From: Roseomonas sp.
GTDB lineage: Bacteria; Pseudomonadota; Alphaproteobacteria; Acetobacterales; Acetobacteraceae
Direction: 5' to 3'
Assembly (NCBI GenBank): GCA_020249145.1
Contig: JADCGF010000023.1
Coordinates: 1 to 64,000, forward strand
DNA length: 64,000 bases
Shown: positions 8,489-16,051 of the stretch, piece by piece
How positions within the stretch are numbered: the first letter of the stretch is position 1
How the letters are laid out: the number at the start of each line of letters is the position of its first letter
Notes under the pieces: generated by a model
The model's database searches: none
Told to the model about the DNA's origin: nothing
What the model saw: only the letters and a program-made list of their open reading frames with translations
Program-made: the position numbers and the translations under genes

Positions 8489-9100
8489 TTATTCCGCCAT
8501 CGCAAAAGGGCGGATGCGGCTGATCAGATCCTCCGCCGTATTCACCCCGCCAAGTGATGCGCCAAGCCCTTTGGCGGTCAGTGCCTGCGCGGTCCAGCTG
8601 TTGCAATTGTTGAACAGATGAAAGCGCCCTGTGGCCGGGTAGAATAGGCTGAAGGGGTAGATGCCGCGTGCCCTTACCTCTGCACGCCCGGCGCCTGCGC
8701 GGTCAAAACTTTGGCGCAAGAAATCGAGCAATCGGCGGAGCCCATCCGCATCCACCGCAAATGGCAGAATGGTGACATTGGGCCAGATGCGCGCCGGGTG
8801 ATCAGAAAGCCCGGCGACATGCATTACCGCCGGCCCAGGAAAGGCCGCGCGCAAGGCAAGCCAGGCACCGGCTTCCCGCGCCGGATAGAATTCCGCATCT
8901 CCCCAGCCTAATTCGAAAAACCTCGCCTGGGGGAAATCGGCAATTTCCGGGATGACACTTTCAGGCACATCGGCGCGGGCCAGCACGATGCCGCTATGCC
9001 AGCCATTGCTGACAACCCAGATTTGTCGCGCGGCACTGGCCGCAAAGGCCAATGCCGGCGCAAGAAGCAGCCCGCCAAGGACGCAGCGGCGCCCAATCAC
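8489..9100 (-). CDS. DUF2459 (TIGR02117-type) exported protein
   Basis: A 203-residue protein with an N-terminal signal or anchor (VLGGLLLAPALAFAA). Conserved-looking blocks include SNGWHSGIVL near residue 31, ELGWGDAEFY near 63 and FNNCNSWTA near 160, typical of DUF2459; the His and Cys/Asn blocks look like an enzyme active site of unknown chemistry. It starts at GTG 9100, overlapping the fasciclin gene stop by 4 bases. It is the last gene of a four-gene minus-strand operon. Confidence 0.85.
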   Translation of the reverse strand: MIGRRCVLGGLLLAPALAFAASAARQIWVVSNGWHSGIVLARADVPESVIPEIADFPQARFFELGWGDAEFYPAREAGAWLALRAAFPGPAVMHVAGLSDHPARIWPNVTILPFAVDADGLRRLLDFLRQSFDRAGAGRAEVRARGIYPFSLFYPATGRFHLFNNCNSWTAQALTAKGLGASLGGVNTAEDLISRIRPFAMAE

Positions 9101-9603
9101 GTGGGCAGCAGCACGCCTTCCACTACATGCACCACGCCATTTCTCGCCATCAGATTGGCGCGGATAATGCTGGCCGAAGCACCAGAAGGCGCCTGGCCCG
9201 GGCGTGCCGCCTGAATGCGTGGACTGGCAGCTGTTCCGCCCACGACGCGCACTTCAACGCCGCTCAACATGCGAATACGTCCGCCGCGCGCCTGAATATC
9301 TGCAAGGCTCAGCCGCCCGCCCGCGATCAGGCTGAGCAGGGCATCATGCTCGCCGCGGCGAATACGCTCTGGCGCGCCTGACCAGGCAAGGTTGGTGGGC
9401 GCGAGAACGGTGTAAATGCCGGGCCTGTCAAACAATTCGGAAGAGAGGCCAGAACTGCGCAGCGCGGCGCGGAAACTGGAGAGATTTGAATCGCTGCCGA
9501 TGAGATCCATCAGCGGAGGGCCGCCTTCCGGCGCGACCTGCGCGCAGCCATTCAGCAAAAGGGCAGCACCGCCGACGGCGAATAGGGAACGGCGCGACAA
9601 CAT
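9097..9603 (-). CDS. fasciclin-domain lipoprotein
   Basis: A 168-residue protein with one fasciclin (FAS1) domain (YTVLAPTNLAWSG near residue 63, VVHVVEGVLLP at the C-terminus). The N-terminus begins SRRSLFAVGG and has a lipobox-like LLNGC near residue 18-22, so an envelope lipoprotein is likely. FAS1 domains mediate adhesion or matrix contacts. ATG 9603 follows AAGGAG at good spacing; the frame stays open farther upstream without similarity. Confidence 0.88.
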   Translation of the reverse strand: MLSRRSLFAVGGAALLLNGCAQVAPEGGPPLMDLIGSDSNLSSFRAALRSSGLSSELFDRPGIYTVLAPTNLAWSGAPERIRRGEHDALLSLIAGGRLSLADIQARGGRIRMLSGVEVRVVGGTAASPRIQAARPGQAPSGASASIIRANLMARNGVVHVVEGVLLPT

Positions 9604-9697
9604 CGGCGTTTCTCCTTGGCATTGGGCGCGAATCGGCCCTGTTATTCCTGCCCCTCTTCTGGCGCCGCACGGGTGACGGGGCAAGCCCCTCAACGCC

Positions 9698-10126
9698 TTA
9701 CGGGGGCGGCATCAGCACGATGGTGACGGTCCGTGATGGGGGCTCGGCGGCGCGAACGCTCGGGCTGAATTGCGCGCTGCGCGCCTCTGACCTCAGCCGT
9801 TCCGCCACAATGCCGCGCTCCGCCATGGCATTGGTTACGGCGCGGGCGCGCTGCGCGGACAATTGGATGGAGGTTGTGGCCCCGCCTTCCTGCCCGGCGT
9901 GGCCCAGAATGCAGATATTGCGATCCGGTTCGGCCAAGGCGGCTTCGATGGCCGCCGCGAGTGGGGAACGCGCGGCTTCCGGGATAACGGCGCTGCCACG
10001 CGGGAAGGCGATGGAAAACACATCGTCTTCCAGCTTTTCGGCCCCCACGCAGGAAAAGCGTGGCTGGGCAAGCGTGGGCAGTGCGAAAAGCGTGATGCCA
10101 AGCGCCAGCAAGGTAAGGCGGATCAT
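9698..10126 (-). CDS. small OmpA-like (peptidoglycan-binding) exported protein
   Basis: A 142-residue protein with a Sec signal (LTLLALGITLFALPTLAQ) and an OmpA C-terminal-like domain: the strand FSIAFPRGSAVIP, then ICILGHAGQEGG and the helix QLSAQRARAVTNAMAERGI. It has no beta-barrel and would bind peptidoglycan in the periplasm. A key DxxG-type loop is reduced, so the binding is inferred. The start overlaps the stop of the upstream oxygenase gene by 4 bases. Confidence 0.82.
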   Translation of the reverse strand: MIRLTLLALGITLFALPTLAQPRFSCVGAEKLEDDVFSIAFPRGSAVIPEAARSPLAAAIEAALAEPDRNICILGHAGQEGGATTSIQLSAQRARAVTNAMAERGIVAERLRSEARSAQFSPSVRAAEPPSRTVTIVLMPPP

Positions 10127-11331
10127 GCGGGCAGGAGAATCTCCGCCGCGCGGAGCTTTTCAATCAGCGCCGCCGTATTGGCGCCGGGGCAGGCCAGGGC
10201 GAGCGCGGCCTCCGTAATGCTCGGCTGGGTGATGATCCAGGCGGCAGGTTCAACTTCCTGCGCGGTGATGGCCAGCACGCCCATTTCGGTGCGCAGCCCG
10301 TAATCCGCGCCGCGGCGGACGGTTTTCACATTGGGGCGCACGCGGAAAACCTGGGCGCCGCCGGCTTCCGATGCCGGCGCCGCACCACGGGCCGCGAGCA
10401 AATCATAGCCACCGCGTTCATAACGATACTGCGCCAGGAAGTTTTCAACGGCTTGCAGGAATTTTGGATCGCGCGACCATTCGCCGATGCGTTGGCCAAG
10501 CAAAGCGGCGCGTTGCGTCAGCGCGTATTTCGCCCCCGCTGAGCCATCCTGCCGCGGCAAGGGCTTGCGAAACTCCGCATCATGGAAGGCGCGCTCTGTC
10601 AGCAGGCCCATGAAATCCACGCCCATGGCGGCATGCACGCCGTAGGCGATGTGCACGGAATTGGGCGCTTCGGCCAAGGCATCATGATACCAGCCGCGTG
10701 GCAGATAAAGCAGATCGCCCTTTTTCAGATGCGCCTTGAAGCGGAGCGCGCCCTTGGCTTTTTCATGAAATTCCTGGCCCTGGCTGCGAAAGATTGCGTG
10801 CGCCACAGGCCATTCGGCGCGGCCTTCCCAGATGTTCCAGATCTTCTCCCCTTCCACCTGCACGGCCCAGACATCATGCGTGTCATAATGCGCGTGGAAG
10901 GCCTTATGGCTCTGCCAGGAAATATAGACATTCGCCTGCGCCTTGCCGAGGCCGGCACCTTCCAGCGCATTGGAAACGCCAGCGAGGTCAGGTGTCAGGC
11001 TATCCACATCATTCATCACCACGGAAGCACCGCGCGCCACCCATTCCTGCACCTTGGCGGGGATCGGTTGCAAAGAATTGGCGCCATCACGCGACATGGC
11101 GCTTTGGCTATAATGCGCGGCGGGGATTGTGGTGCTGTCCAGCACCACCTTCAGGCTGCGTTCGGACCAGATATGCGTCATGCCAAGCAGGCGATTGATG
11201 CCGGCCCAATCCAAGACATGGGCGAATTTCTCGGCAGCGCCCGGCAGATGCAGCGGCTGCTGGTCGTAATACTCGGCGAAGAAACGCTCTGGCGGCATTG
11301 GCGCCAGGATATCGGCCAGGGTCATGATCAT
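10123..11331 (-). CDS. JmjC/cupin-like Fe(II)/2-oxoglutarate oxygenase
   Basis: A 402-residue protein of the JmjC-like cupin family that includes ribosomal-protein hydroxylases of the YcfD/ROXA type. The metal triad candidates are the HxD of FHAHYDTHDV near residue 147 and the distal His of SVHIAYGVHA near 226; WYHDA near 216 lies nearby. The substrate here is not known. ATG 11331 is used; an in-frame ATG at 11325 is equally possible. First gene of the operon running to 8489. Confidence 0.82.
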   Translation of the reverse strand: MIMTLADILAPMPPERFFAEYYDQQPLHLPGAAEKFAHVLDWAGINRLLGMTHIWSERSLKVVLDSTTIPAAHYSQSAMSRDGANSLQPIPAKVQEWVARGASVVMNDVDSLTPDLAGVSNALEGAGLGKAQANVYISWQSHKAFHAHYDTHDVWAVQVEGEKIWNIWEGRAEWPVAHAIFRSQGQEFHEKAKGALRFKAHLKKGDLLYLPRGWYHDALAEAPNSVHIAYGVHAAMGVDFMGLLTERAFHDAEFRKPLPRQDGSAGAKYALTQRAALLGQRIGEWSRDPKFLQAVENFLAQYRYERGGYDLLAARGAAPASEAGGAQVFRVRPNVKTVRRGADYGLRTEMGVLAITAQEVEPAAWIITQPSITEAALALACPGANTAALIEKLRAAEILLPA

Positions 11332-11430
11332 GGCGGCTTATATCAGAGGAATCGGGGCGTGGGCGAGGGGCTGGGGTGGACGCCGCGCGGGGAATCGGGC
11401 GCTATGATCCTGGACATGAGGGGGGCTGCA

Positions 11431-12237
11431 ATGAAGCTTTGGTACCAATCCCTGACCCGGCCAGATGCCTGGCCCACCTATGCCAAGGCGCTTAGGCGCG
11501 TGCTGGATGCCGGGGCCGATCCGGGCACGGAAATCGCCATTCATGGCATCGAAAAGCGCGGCGGCATTGGCGACCAATATCGCTATCTGGAATTCATCGA
11601 AACCGGTGAGGTGCTGGAAAACGTGGCGCGGGCCGAGGCCGAGGGTTTCGATGGCGTCTTACTCGGCAATATCGTGGACCCGGGGCTGCGGATTGCGCGC
11701 GAAATCGCCGGCATCCCGGTGCTTGGGCTATGCGAAACCGCCCTGCTGACCGCCTGCCAGATGGGTGCATCCATCGGCATTGTGTTTTCGAACGACAAGC
11801 ACGAAGCGCGCGTTGCTGAGAATATCCGCGGCTATGGCCTGGCCGGGCGGGTGGCCGCGACGGCGCGGATGGATGTGGCCAAGCTGACCGATCTGGAAGC
11901 CGCTTTTTCGCCAGGCCCCGTACGCGATTCCGTGCTGGCGCAATTCCACAAGGCCGCCGAGGATTGCGTGGCACGCGGGGCAGAGGTGGTGATCCCCGCC
12001 GTTGGTGTGGCGATGGTGCTGCTGTTTGAAGCGGGCGTGCATGAAACTGCGCGCGGTGCGCCGGTGCTATGCGGGCCATTGGCGCTAGTGCAGCAGGGGC
12101 AGGCGGCGGTTAAGCTCAGGCGCGCCATGGGTGGGCGCTTTACCAGCCGGCGCGGTGCTTATGGCCAGCCGCCACCTGGGCAGATTGCGGAACTGCGGCG
12201 GTATTACGGGGGGGTTTATCCGGATGTTGTACCTTAG
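11431..12237 (+). CDS. aspartate/glutamate (hydantoin) racemase family protein
   Basis: A 268-residue protein of the Asp/Glu/hydantoin racemase superfamily. The two catalytic cysteines that the family uses as acid and base are likely Cys in LGLCETALL near residue 100 and in PVLCGPLAL near 216. Its substrate could be an amino acid, hydantoin or maleate-type acid. ATG 11431 has an AGGGGGG run 6 bases upstream; two earlier in-frame ATGs (11404, 11416) are less well placed. Confidence 0.82.
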   Translation: MKLWYQSLTRPDAWPTYAKALRRVLDAGADPGTEIAIHGIEKRGGIGDQYRYLEFIETGEVLENVARAEAEGFDGVLLGNIVDPGLRIAREIAGIPVLGLCETALLTACQMGASIGIVFSNDKHEARVAENIRGYGLAGRVAATARMDVAKLTDLEAAFSPGPVRDSVLAQFHKAAEDCVARGAEVVIPAVGVAMVLLFEAGVHETARGAPVLCGPLALVQQGQAAVKLRRAMGGRFTSRRGAYGQPPPGQIAELRRYYGGVYPDVVP

Positions 12238-12321
12238 GCGCCACGCGGTCTTGCAATGTAAAGCTTTATCTTCCTTGGTTGTGAAGATAATGTCAGCCAA
12301 TTAAGAGGGTTGAATCGCAAC

Positions 12322-13536
12322 ATGACGAATCTTTCCGCGATTGCGTTTGTAGGCCAAAATGCCAACGGCATTCTTGCCTGGTGGACCCAATGCATTGCCG
12401 ATCGCATGGCGCGGTTCGGCATTTCGGTTGAAACCATTGACTTATTGCAGGAAGGCTGGCCGGCGAAGCTGGATGCGCGGCTGAAACAGGGCAGGCCTGA
12501 TTTTTGTTTCAGCCATCAAGGCATCGGCATGAGCCTTGCCCTTGAATCGGGCAATCTTTGGACGCAACTGAAAATCCCATTCATCGGCATCATGGGCGAT
12601 GCGCCTTATCAGGCGCCGCACTTGCATAGTACATCAGGCCCAGGAAAGTTTTTCCTGTATGGCGTGAAGGAATTCGCGGATTTCTACACCCATTTCATGA
12701 AGGGGAAGAATATCGCAACCGTCCTTCCGCCCGGCTACCCGAGCAATCCGCACGCCAGTGCCACACCCTGGCATAAGCGCGATTTGGAACTTGTCTTTGT
12801 GAAGACGGGCGCTGACCCGCAAACCATCCGAGCAGGTTGGGCCAACTTACCAAGGCTGATCCGAGATGTGGTTGAACAGGCCACCCAAACTGCATTGGCC
12901 GGGCAGAAAGACACCATTGGGCAAATCGTCGCGGATGCCTTTGCTGAACACCAAGTCCATTTCGGAAATCGCCTGGCGCTTTTCATGCGTAGTTGTTGGC
13001 TTGTCGATTCCTATGTGCGCGCAGTCAGGGCTGATCGCATGGCGCGACAGATCATGCGGCATGGCGGGCATATTTTTGGACAATGGCCGCATCTGGAGCA
13101 AGCGAACTCCCGCGCGGTCTTCCATGGACCCATCGCGGCCCATGAACTGAACAAGCTTTATGGAAGAAGCCGCATTCTGGCGAATACGGCACCTTGCACA
13201 TTGACCGGTTCGCATGATCGCATCTTGGTGGCCTTCCTTTCCAAGTCATTCACCTTGACAGATTCTTCGCAGGCACGCGATGAAAGCCTGGGTATCTATC
13301 CAAGCTATAAATCCGTCCCCATTAACGATCCCGTGTTTCCCGATGCCGTGGACCTTCGCCTTGCCGAGATTCGCCAAATGGCCAAGGATCCGGCCGGAAC
13401 GCAGATGATGCTCGATGACGTCTACGCCAAAGCGGAGGAGCGTTTTGGTTTGGACCAATTCATCACCAAGATGCTGGAACTGATATTGCTGAACGCGCTT
13501 GAAGCAGATAGCAGCTTTTACGAATTTAACGCCTGA
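12322..13536 (+). CDS. putative glycosyltransferase, CgeB/DUF3880-like
   Basis: A 404-residue protein. The C-terminal part (ILANTAPCTLTGSHDRILVAFLSKSFTLTD, residues about 290-320) resembles the nucleotide-sugar end of CgeB-type glycosyltransferases, where a surname-like RxxxAxxxG/S motif precedes a TD. The N-terminal half looks like a Rossmann-type domain (AIAFVGQNANGILAWW). Lower GC than the neighbours. It lies just before the IS3 remnant and the glycan island, so a surface or flagellar glycan role is plausible but unproven. TTG at 12310 is an alternative start. Confidence 0.6.
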   Translation: MTNLSAIAFVGQNANGILAWWTQCIADRMARFGISVETIDLLQEGWPAKLDARLKQGRPDFCFSHQGIGMSLALESGNLWTQLKIPFIGIMGDAPYQAPHLHSTSGPGKFFLYGVKEFADFYTHFMKGKNIATVLPPGYPSNPHASATPWHKRDLELVFVKTGADPQTIRAGWANLPRLIRDVVEQATQTALAGQKDTIGQIVADAFAEHQVHFGNRLALFMRSCWLVDSYVRAVRADRMARQIMRHGGHIFGQWPHLEQANSRAVFHGPIAAHELNKLYGRSRILANTAPCTLTGSHDRILVAFLSKSFTLTDSSQARDESLGIYPSYKSVPINDPVFPDAVDLRLAEIRQMAKDPAGTQMMLDDVYAKAEERFGLDQFITKMLELILLNALEADSSFYEFNA

Positions 13537-13544
13537 AGGGATTT

Positions 13545-13627
13545 ACGCCAAGCGGAGACACCTGGCTCGCAAGCGCCATGCTGTTGTGCTGCGCTTTGAT
13601 GGCTCGCTTTTGCTGGATGGCAGCTAA
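13545..13627 (+). other. short non-coding or decayed sequence before the IS3 remnant
   Basis: This stretch can be read as a short peptide (starting AKRRHLARKRHAVVLRF) that ends in a stop at about 13626, with no start codon of its own. It looks like the tail of a broken reading frame, possibly also IS-derived, but I cannot assign it. Confidence 0.3.
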
Positions 13628-13676
13628 CAGTCGGATGAATTGGACGCGTGGGCGGCCCGTCCAACCGGTCACGGGA

Positions 13677-14015
13677 CGATCACACTGGCGTCGCGGAAAG
13701 GCCGACGCACTGCTTCATCACTCGGACCAGGGATCGCAATACGCCAGCGAACAGTTTCAGCACCTGCTGGCCGATAACGGCATCACCTGTTCGATAAACC
13801 GTGCCGGGAACGTCTGGGACAATTCCGCGATGGAGAGCTTTTTCTCGTCATTGAAGACCGAACGCACAGCCCGCAAAGTCTACCGCGCCCGAGACGAAGC
13901 CCGAGCTGATGTGTTCGACTACATCGAGCGCTTCTACAACCCGAGCAGAAGGCATTCAGCATTGGGAGGGAAAACCCCCCTGGCATTCGATCGCCAGGCA
14001 GCCCAAACGAGAAAT
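13677..14015 (+). pseudogene. IS3-family transposase (orfB) C-terminal remnant
   Basis: About 110 residues of an IS3-type DDE transposase: HHSDQGSQYAS (second Asp), WDNSAMESFFSSLKTE (catalytic Glu) and the terminal FYNPSRRHSALGG. A full orfB is about 280 residues; the first catalytic Asp and the whole N-terminus are missing, and so is orfA. The frame remains open to 14237 but similarity stops soon after PLAF. It marks the left edge of the glycan island. Confidence 0.85.
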
Positions 14016-14103
14016 CGGAGCGGCATAAATACGCGACAGGTCCAGATTTCTCGCGCCAAGTCATCGCCTGGTAGCTTTGCATCGGCATCCGACCGGGCAG
14101 ACG

Positions 14104-15135
14104 TCAGGAAATCGCGTAGAGCAAGAGATCCTCACCCGCTTCCCCATGGCATCGCAGGTAGAGGCGATATTCCGGACTGGCCGTCTGGATCAGCTTCACC
14201 GCATCCAGCAGGTCGTCGGGGCGATGATACACGCTGATCCCCAGTAAGGGACGGCAAGACGATAGAAAATCCAGTTCCGCCGCGATCGCGTCGATCTCGA
14301 GCCCCTCGATGTCGAGTTTGATGTACATTTGCGAATCTGACCCGAACGCCGATAGAGGGACTGTCCGAACCTTCTCGTCTACCGCCTCGTCGACAGCGGA
14401 GCCCACCGAGCCTAGCGCGTTGAAGCCAACGAGGCCGTGGCGCGTGCCGATCGCCGTCGGATGATATGCGATCCGATCGGGATCGATGCGGCCCTGGAAC
14501 CGCAGCTTCGCCCGCTCCAGGTTCCGCGCATCGGGCTCGACGAGATGGATGCGGCCAAACCGCCCGGACGCGAGTTCGAGGAAGTCCTCCGCCGTGTCCC
14601 CATCGAAGGCGCCGCCGTCCACATAGGTGACGTCGGGCGACAGCACCTCTCGCAGGAAGGGCACGTCCTGCCGGGGCGTACTGACGATTTCCTCGAAGCG
14701 TCCGGTCTGCCGGAACCTGATATGGCCATCCAGTGTCCGGCGCGACAGCTCGTCCTCCAGCAGCCCCCGGACCTTTTCGTAGCGAGGGAGCTTGGAGCGG
14801 AGTTCCTCGGCCTTTTCGAAGAATAGGTAGGGGAGGAGCCGGTCCGCCACCGGCGACTGGAAGATCTCTGTGAACGGTCGGACGTCGATGGAAGGACACA
14901 CCTGCCGAAGCTCGTCCCGCTTCCTCAGATAGGAGAAGCCAGGCTGGTAGATGCAGATGTACAGCCGCCGCGTCGCTTCGGGGGCACGCGAGAATTCCGC
15001 GAAGCTGGCCACGTCGTGACCGTCGATCATAGTGCCGATCTTGCTCGGCGTGTCGTCAACGAAGGTGAAAGGGAAGTCTACCGCGCGGCCGATCGCCCGC
15101 CCCATCGTGCCGGCGCCATAGAGTCCGATCAGCAT
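14104..15135 (-). CDS. FkbM-family methyltransferase with N-terminal Rossmann-like domain
   Basis: A 343-residue protein. The N-terminus (LIGLYGAGTMGRAIGRAV) is Rossmann-like; the C-terminal half is an FkbM methyltransferase (VTYVDGGAFDGDTAEDF for SAM motif I, IHLVEPDARNLERA, YIKLDIEGLEIDAI). FkbM enzymes O-methylate sugars and polyketides. ATG 15135 is chosen for its GAGGT 7 bases upstream; ATG 15156 would overlap the previous stop as TAATG and is also possible. Codons are GAC/GAG-rich like the rest of the island. Confidence 0.85.
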   Translation of the reverse strand: MLIGLYGAGTMGRAIGRAVDFPFTFVDDTPSKIGTMIDGHDVASFAEFSRAPEATRRLYICIYQPGFSYLRKRDELRQVCPSIDVRPFTEIFQSPVADRLLPYLFFEKAEELRSKLPRYEKVRGLLEDELSRRTLDGHIRFRQTGRFEEIVSTPRQDVPFLREVLSPDVTYVDGGAFDGDTAEDFLELASGRFGRIHLVEPDARNLERAKLRFQGRIDPDRIAYHPTAIGTRHGLVGFNALGSVGSAVDEAVDEKVRTVPLSAFGSDSQMYIKLDIEGLEIDAIAAELDFLSSCRPLLGISVYHRPDDLLDAVKLIQTASPEYRLYLRCHGEAGEDLLLYAIS

Positions 15136-15155
15136 GTCGCGACCTCGCGGACTCA

Positions 15156-15983
15156 TTACGCGGGAAGGCGTCGTGAACGCCACTCGACGGCGTCCGCCGC
15201 CGGCGACCATCGGTAGCCGAGATAGTTCCGGATCGCCGGATCAGCCGGCACGCGCTGACCGCGGCGAGCCATGGCGCTGGGAATGTCGACCTGCTGCGCC
15301 ATGAAGGGGAGGCCGATCACGTGGTTTACCGCCCGCCGCACCTTCTTCGACCGGTTGATGCCCGCGCGGTGGAACATCATTGCGTCCATGATCAGGAAGG
15401 AGCCGGCGGGTGCTGTGATCTGCCGCTCATGCGCACGCGCGAAGGCGTCGGTCGGGAAGGACGCAACATGCTGGGTTCCGGCCAGGACGTGCGTCGCGCC
15501 GTTCTCGAGGGTGAAGCCGTCGAGACAAAGCAGCGCGTTCATGGCCAGCGGCTTGGAACTGGTCCAGTGCTGATAGTTTAGGTCCCGGTGCCACTTGGCC
15601 TGGTAGTTCTCCCGCTCCGGCCGGTTCAAGATTCCGTTCTGCATCAGCAGCACGAACTGCGGGCCGATGAAGCGGCGGGTCAGTTCGAGGAGAGGCGGTG
15701 CCGTCGCCGCAGTCAGGTAGTTTGGGTCATAGGACAGCATGCATCGGGCGATGTCAGCGTCGTTCATGCTGAGGAGCTTCTCCTCGCCTCCCATTTCTGC
15801 AGCCTGAACCGTGTAGACCTCGTCCAGCCCGCGCCTGAGCATTTCGATGAAATCGGCGGAAAGTCCGCTGGCCAGCGTCGTGACACCGTTAATGCGCAGC
15901 TCCGCCACAGCCTCGTCGATCGCGTCTGCCTGGGGCAGGCGGTCCGTGACTCCATAGGCCTCAAAAGATTGCTGCTCCTGCAT
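15156..15983 (-). CDS. phytanoyl-CoA dioxygenase (PhyH)-like Fe(II)/2OG oxygenase
   Basis: A 275-residue PhyH-family oxygenase. The HxD metal pair is in KWHRDLNYQHW near residue 130 and the distal His and 2-oxoglutarate Arg candidates are in MFHRAGINRS and RRAVNHVIG near 202-222. It would hydroxylate a small organic or glycan-linked substrate. GGAGGG lies a few bases before ATG 15983. It sits between FkbM and GT61 genes in the same direction, which suggests glycan or lipid tailoring. Confidence 0.86.
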   Translation of the reverse strand: MQEQQSFEAYGVTDRLPQADAIDEAVAELRINGVTTLASGLSADFIEMLRRGLDEVYTVQAAEMGGEEKLLSMNDADIARCMLSYDPNYLTAATAPPLLELTRRFIGPQFVLLMQNGILNRPERENYQAKWHRDLNYQHWTSSKPLAMNALLCLDGFTLENGATHVLAGTQHVASFPTDAFARAHERQITAPAGSFLIMDAMMFHRAGINRSKKVRRAVNHVIGLPFMAQQVDIPSAMARRGQRVPADPAIRNYLGYRWSPAADAVEWRSRRLPA

Positions 15984-16051
15984 GCCCACCCTCCCCTGGC
16001 CCGACCAACCCACCAAGTTAGGCGCCCAAGCTCCGGGTATCCTGTATGGGC

